Assembly (NCBI GenBank): GCA_945875135.1
Contig: CAMCJO010000041.1
Span: 1-10,484 of the forward strand
Length of the DNA: 10,484 nt
Direction of reading: 5' to 3'
Source: an uncultured Porphyromonas sp.
GTDB lineage: Bacteria; Bacteroidota; Bacteroidia; Bacteroidales; Porphyromonadaceae
A program made the translations under genes and the position numbers. The notes beneath the pieces were generated by a model, which did not search any database, was not told where the DNA came from, and saw nothing but the letters and a program-made list of their open reading frames with translations. Positions 6,784-10,484 of this stretch are shown here, one piece after another; the first letter of the stretch is position 1, and every line of letters starts with the position of its first letter.

Positions 6784-8056
6784 GTCCAATCTCTATCTAT
6801 ACAATATTGGTCAGATCGTGACCCGTCCAGGCTCTACCGCACAGCATGGTGCTGAGGCGATGCGCCAGATCGGAGTCATCGATGGACCAGCCGCCATCAT
6901 CGTACGACAAGGCAAGATAGCCTTCGTTGGGACCATGAAGGAAGTCGAGCAAGTAGACCACACCGACTGCGTTGCTTATGACGCTCAGGGTGGGTGCGTC
7001 CTGCCAGGCTTTGTCGATAGTCACACCCACCTTATCTTCGGGGGATACCGTGAGGACGAGTTCCAGTGGCGACTAGCTGGCGACAGCTATATGAGCATCA
7101 TGGAGCGTGGCGGGGGTATAGCCAACACGATGAAGGCGACCCGCAACGCAACGGCTGAGGAACTAACTCAGCGTGCCTCTGCGCATCTAGACGCCATGCT
7201 ATCAATGGGAGTCACCACCGTCGAGGCTAAGAGTGGCTACGGTATGGAGCTTGACACGGAGATCAAGCAGCTAGAGGTCATTCGGACGCTACAAAAGCAG
7301 CACCCGATAGACCTTTATCCCACCTTCATGGGAGCGCACGACACCCCGCCCGAGTACAAGGGACGCTCCACAGACTTCATCCACTACCTCTGTGACACGG
7401 TCATGCCAGTAGTCGTAGAGCGAGGCTTGGCAGAGTGCTGCGACATATTTACTGAGAAGGGCGTCTTCGACCATGAGCAGACACGCATCCTCTTGACTCG
7501 CGCTAAGGAGCTAGGACTCAAAGTCAAGATGCACGCCGACGAGATCGTCTCCTTCGGTGGTGCTGAGCTAGCAGCCGAGCTAGGATGTCTCTCTGCGGAC
7601 CACCTACTGCAGATCTCCGACAAGGGTATCCAAGCATTGGCTCAGAGCGACACGGTGGCTACCTGCCTGCCTTGTACCGCCTTCAGCTTAGGCGAGAAGT
7701 ATGCGCCAGCACGTCGTATGATCGATGCGGGTTGTGCCGTAGCCGTAGCTTCCGACCTCAATCCTGGAAGCTGCTTCAGCTCCTCCATCCCCTTGATGTT
7801 TGCTCTAGCAACCATCTATATGGGTATGACCGTCGAGGAGGCCGTCACAGCTCTCACGCTCAATGGCGCAGCTGCCATCGGTCGTGCAGATCAGATAGGT
7901 AGCATCGAGGTAGGCAAGGCAGGTGACCTAGCTTTGCTACGCTTCCCATCGTACAAGTTCCTTTCCTATCACTTTGGTGTCAACCTCGTACGAGCCACCA
8001 TCAAGGCGGGTACCATATACGAAAACAAACTCGTAACCCCCACACCCAGCGTCTAG
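6782..8056 (+). CDS. hutI: Imidazolonepropionase
   Basis: A 424-residue amidohydrolase-superfamily enzyme, close to the usual 400-420 residues. It hydrolyses 4-imidazolone-5-propanoate to N-formimino-L-glutamate, the substrate of the gene upstream. Metal-ligand motifs in order are GFVDSHTHLIFGG (76-88; His81 and His83), KMHADEI (249-255; His251), SADHL (271-275; His274) and ASDLNPGSC (323-331; Asp325). Substrate-side motifs of the family are EDEFQWRLAGDSYMSI (91-106), VEAKSGYGMELDTE (147-160) and TFMGAHDTPPEY (181-192). The N- and C-terminal parts form the composite beta-sandwich; GSIEVGKAGDLALL near the end is typical. No signal peptide, so cytoplasmic. The chosen ATG starts directly at the end of a 7-mer repeat leader; a downstream start would remove part of the N-terminal sandwich. 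An unusual 141-nt repeat region separates it from ftcD. Confidence 0.96.
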   Translation: MSNLYLYNIGQIVTRPGSTAQHGAEAMRQIGVIDGPAAIIVRQGKIAFVGTMKEVEQVDHTDCVAYDAQGGCVLPGFVDSHTHLIFGGYREDEFQWRLAGDSYMSIMERGGGIANTMKATRNATAEELTQRASAHLDAMLSMGVTTVEAKSGYGMELDTEIKQLEVIRTLQKQHPIDLYPTFMGAHDTPPEYKGRSTDFIHYLCDTVMPVVVERGLAECCDIFTEKGVFDHEQTRILLTRAKELGLKVKMHADEIVSFGGAELAAELGCLSADHLLQISDKGIQALAQSDTVATCLPCTAFSLGEKYAPARRMIDAGCAVAVASDLNPGSCFSSSIPLMFALATIYMGMTVEEAVTALTLNGAAAIGRADQIGSIEVGKAGDLALLRFPSYKFLSYHFGVNLVRATIKAGTIYENKLVTPTPSV

Positions 8057-8117
8057 CATTCTAAATAAGGTTAGTCGCACCCCATCTAATTAACTAACAA
8101 ACAATCTCAATCATCCT

Positions 8118-8753
8118 ATGAATAATAGTCTAACAGATTTGACCGTCAAGGGCCTCCTAGACGTCACCGCAGGCAAGGATCCTGTACCTGGAGGTGGTAG
8201 CATCTCAGCACTTTGTGGTTCCATCGCAGCAGCTCTCACGGAGATGGTAGCAGGTCTCACCATTGGCAAGAAAAAGTATGCCGAGGTCGAGGAGCAGATG
8301 AAGCAACTCGCCGAGCGTGTGCAGCAGATCCGTCAGCAGTTGATCCTCGATGTAGATCGTGATAGCGAGGCTTACAATGTAGTCTTTGCTGCTTTCCAAA
8401 TGCCTAAAGAGACAGACGAAGAGAAGGCTGCACGCTCTGCGCAAATCCAAGAGGCTACCAAGATTGCGGCCAACGTACCCATGGAGGTCGCTCGCCGTGT
8501 TTACAGCCTGCTGAGCGATATCGAGGAGGTCGTCTCTAATGGTAACCAAAACGCCGTCACCGATGGCTGTGTCGCTATGATGTCCGCACGTAATGCGATC
8601 ATCGGGGCACTCTTTAATGTTCGCATCAACCTAACCTCCATCAAGGACGAGCAGTACGTCGCAGACATGACCGCAGAGGCTGATCGTCTCGAGCGTGAGG
8701 TGATCGAGCGTGAGGCTAAGGTTATAGAGTATACTAAGGAAGCTTGCAAATAG
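8118..8753 (+). CDS. fchA: Formimidoyl-tetrahydrofolate cyclodeaminase family protein
   Basis: A 211-residue protein of the FTCD_C / FchA family. It probably converts 5-formimino-THF to 5,10-methenyl-THF and ammonia, so it returns the one-carbon unit from histidine to the folate pool. The hallmark is the Gly-rich loop DPVPGGGSISALCGSIAAAL at 21-40, followed by the helical TEMVAGLTIGKKKY (41-54) and long amphipathic helices, all-alpha as expected. VSNGNQNAVTDGCVAMMSARNAIIGA in the second half also matches the family. In animals this activity is fused to the formiminotransferase; here the two genes flank hutI. The gene starts 61 nt after hutI and ends 6 nt before hutH, implying one transcript with hutH. 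Some family members act as methenyl-THF cyclohydrolase, but the hut context favours cyclodeaminase. Confidence 0.9.
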   Translation: MNNSLTDLTVKGLLDVTAGKDPVPGGGSISALCGSIAAALTEMVAGLTIGKKKYAEVEEQMKQLAERVQQIRQQLILDVDRDSEAYNVVFAAFQMPKETDEEKAARSAQIQEATKIAANVPMEVARRVYSLLSDIEEVVSNGNQNAVTDGCVAMMSARNAIIGALFNVRINLTSIKDEQYVADMTAEADRLEREVIEREAKVIEYTKEACK

Positions 8754-8759
8754 AGAAAC

Positions 8760-10259
8760 ATGTCAGCACGCAAATCATTCGCCATCGGTAGCGAGCAGCT
8801 CACTATCGAGCTATGCCGAGAGTATCTAGAGAACCACTTCGAGCTAACCCTCTCACCAGAGGCTATCAAGCGTATCGAGCACTGCCGCAACTACCTAGAT
8901 CGTAAGGTCGAGGAGGTCGACAAGCCCATCTATGGTGTTACCACGGGCTTCGGCTCACTTTGCAACCGCACTATCTCACCTGATCAGCTCACCAAGCTTC
9001 AGGAAAACATCGTCAAGAGCCACGCTTGTAGCTGTGGTGACGAGGTCGCAGAGCCCATCATTCGCCTCATGCTCCTTCTGAAGGCTCATGCCCTCCAGAT
9101 TGGCAATAGTGGTGTACAGGTAGAGACCGTACAGCGCATCGTTGACATGCTCAATGCGGATGTCCTACCCGTCGTCTATGACCGCGGTTCGCTAGGAGCC
9201 TCAGGTGACTTAGCTCCTCTAGCTAACCTCTTCCTACCGCTCATCGGCTATGGCGAGGTACGCTACAAGGGCGAGAAGCTCCCCTCCTGCGAGGTCCTCG
9301 CTAAGTTTGGCTGGAAGCCTATCAAGCTCAAGAGCAAAGAGGGTCTAGCCCTGCTCAACGGCACTCAGTTCATGAGTTCACATGGTGTCTACGCCCTCAT
9401 ACAGGCAGAGCGCCTCAAGCTAGCCGCCGACTGGTGTGCAGCACTTTCTCTGGAGGCCTTCGCCGGACTAGACGCTCCCTACGATGATCGTCTGCATCAG
9501 ATACGTCCACACCGGGGACAGATACAGGTCGCAGCCCACATGCGTGAGCTACTCAAGGGTAGCGAGATGATTGCTAAGCCCAAGCCCCAGGTACAGGACC
9601 CATACAGCTTCCGCTGTGTGCCACAGGTACACGGAGCTTCGCGTGACGCCATCGCTTACGTGCGCAGTGTCGTAGAGACTGAGATCAACTCCGTAACAGA
9701 CAATCCTACTGTCTTCCCCGATGACGATATGGTCGTATCAGGTGGTAACTTCCACGGTCAGCCTCTAGCGATCGTCTATGACTTCCTCGCCATAGCACTC
9801 GCTGAGCTAGGCAATATCTCAGAGCGTCGTGTCGCTCAGCTCATCCTTGGGCTACGTGACCTGCCTGAGTTCCTCGTGACCAATCCTGGACTCAACAGTG
9901 GCTTCATGATCCCGCAGTATGCCGCAGCTGCTATGGTCAGCCAAAACAAGATGTACTGCCACTCAGCAGCTAGCGACAGCATCGTCTCCAGCAATGGTCA
10001 GGAGGATCACGTCTCTATGGGTGCTAATGCAGCAACGAAGCTGATGCCACTCATCGCCAACCTCTATCGTCTCTTCGGTATCGAGCTACTCAATGCAGCT
10101 CAGGCTATCGAGTTCCGTCGTCCTATGAAGACCTCGGAGCGTCTCGAGGGCTTCCTCGCTAGCTTCCGCAAGGTCTGTCCTCGTGTCGAGGATGACGTCG
10201 TCATGTACGAGCAGATGAACAAGGCTGAGGAGCTCATCAAGACCTTCCCTTTTGAATAA
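8760..10259 (+). CDS. hutH: Histidine ammonia-lyase
   Basis: A 499-residue aromatic amino acid lyase of normal length. It removes ammonia non-oxidatively from L-histidine to give urocanate, the entry step of the pathway. The cofactor-forming triad Ala147-Ser148-Gly149 lies in DRGSLGASGDLAPLA (141-155) and would cyclise to the MIO group. YGVTTGFGSL (58-67) carries the catalytic Tyr58. Other family blocks are LQIGNSGVQ (112-120), LLNGTQFMSSHGVYAL (198-213), QDPYSFRCVPQVHG and GGNFHGQPLA. The context with hutI, ftcD and fchA argues against tyrosine or phenylalanine lyase activity. The start follows the fchA stop after 6 nt, so the two are likely translationally linked. It is the last gene of the cluster, with a terminator-like hairpin 54 nt downstream. 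Confidence 0.96.
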   Translation: MSARKSFAIGSEQLTIELCREYLENHFELTLSPEAIKRIEHCRNYLDRKVEEVDKPIYGVTTGFGSLCNRTISPDQLTKLQENIVKSHACSCGDEVAEPIIRLMLLLKAHALQIGNSGVQVETVQRIVDMLNADVLPVVYDRGSLGASGDLAPLANLFLPLIGYGEVRYKGEKLPSCEVLAKFGWKPIKLKSKEGLALLNGTQFMSSHGVYALIQAERLKLAADWCAALSLEAFAGLDAPYDDRLHQIRPHRGQIQVAAHMRELLKGSEMIAKPKPQVQDPYSFRCVPQVHGASRDAIAYVRSVVETEINSVTDNPTVFPDDDMVVSGGNFHGQPLAIVYDFLAIALAELGNISERRVAQLILGLRDLPEFLVTNPGLNSGFMIPQYAAAAMVSQNKMYCHSAASDSIVSSNGQEDHVSMGANAATKLMPLIANLYRLFGIELLNAAQAIEFRRPMKTSERLEGFLASFRKVCPRVEDDVVMYEQMNKAEELIKTFPFE

Positions 10260-10313
10260 GCACTCGTCATAAAGATAGAGTAGGGGCATCGCCCCCTCAT
10301 ACTATACCCAATC

Positions 10314-10351
10314 GTGAGCGTGTTGACCTTTATAGTCAGCACGCTCACTTT
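10314..10351 (+). terminator. Terminator-like hairpin after hutH
   Basis: GTGAGCGTGTTGAC (10314-10327) pairs with GTCAGCACGCTCAC (10335-10348), a 14-bp stem with one T-G wobble and a 7-nt loop. Only three T residues follow directly (10349-10351, then GT). It is probably the end of the hut transcript, though the T-tract is weak. A smaller GGGGC-ATC-GCCCC hairpin at 10283-10295 lies just upstream. Confidence 0.75.
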
Positions 10352-10368
10352 GTATGATATGTCCGTCA

Positions 10369-10433
10369 TTATTGCTGTCCGGTCAAAGTTTTTCAGCGGA
10401 AGAAGAGTTTTTTATTTCCACGGACAGCAATAA
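10369..10433. repeat. 13-bp perfect inverted repeat around a 39-nt centre
   Basis: TTATTGCTGTCCG at 10369-10381 is the exact reverse complement of CGGACAGCAATAA at 10421-10433. The A/T- and purine-rich centre (10382-10420) has no reading frame. Neither arm is followed by a T-run on either strand, so it is not an obvious terminator. No flanking target-site duplication is visible. Candidates are a very short MITE-like remnant, a regulator binding site or an RNA hairpin in the leader of the gene beyond the window. Confidence 0.8.
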
Positions 10434-10473
10434 AAGAATATGAGGTTATGGTAGTTAATTGTAGGTATTTTGG

Positions 10474-10481
10474 TATCTTTG
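10474..10481 (+). promoter_or_regulatory. Bacteroidota-type -7 box facing out of the window
   Basis: TATCTTTG is an exact TAnnTTTG match three bases from the right edge. It is followed by TGG, as after the box at 2031-2038. It suggests a new + strand transcript starting near the window edge, separate from the hut cluster. No clear -33 element is seen. Confidence 0.5.
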
Positions 10482-10484
10482 TGG

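Noticed and set aside
8501..8890. A 129-codon minus-strand frame spanning the fchA-hutH junction.
   Set aside because: It is antisense to two well-supported genes, has Ser/Arg-rich composition and shows no upstream promoter box.
10283..10295. GGGGC-ATC-GCCCC hairpin as the hutH terminator.
   Set aside because: The stem is only 5 bp and no T-run follows. The 14-bp hairpin at 10314-10348 is a better candidate.

Overview
The window looks like chromosome from a Bacteroidota species, most likely a Porphyromonas or close relative. This assignment is inferred, not searched. It rests on start codons without a recognisable Shine-Dalgarno, -7 promoter boxes of the TAnnTTTG type, a fused MurF-alanine racemase next to a GSCFA-domain gene (a Bacteroidota arrangement), secreted beta-barrel proteins ending in Phe, and amino-acid catabolism by histidine degradation. 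All eight genes are on the + strand, coding density is high, and I see no phage, CRISPR, transposase, tRNA or rRNA.

Region 1 (1-2030) has a pair of short palindromes at the left edge, a promoter-like box, then two adjacent genes for secreted proteins of about 300 residues that look like diverged paralogous outer-membrane beta-barrels. A strong intrinsic terminator closes the unit. Region 2 (2031-5597) has a promoter-like box directly after that terminator, then a GSCFA-domain protein 19 nt upstream of a bifunctional MurF-Alr. The latter makes D-alanine and joins D-Ala-D-Ala to the peptidoglycan precursor.

Region 3 (5598-10351) is a histidine-utilisation cluster: ftcD (glutamate formimidoyltransferase), hutI (imidazolonepropionase), fchA (cyclodeaminase) and hutH (histidine ammonia-lyase). 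It is preceded by a good Bacteroidota promoter and ends at a long-stem terminator-like hairpin. Together the enzymes take histidine to urocanate, and imidazolonepropionate to glutamate plus methenyl-tetrahydrofolate. Urocanase (hutU), the second step, is not in the window.

The most unusual structure is in the 141-nt ftcD-hutI gap. Eight CTAG tetranucleotides lie at an exact 9-bp period, centred inside a 97-bp dyad with perfect 13-bp outer arms. This runs into five tandem 7-mers that end on the hutI start codon. The right end (10260-10484) carries a separate 13-bp perfect inverted repeat around a 39-nt loop, and a promoter-like box facing out of the window.
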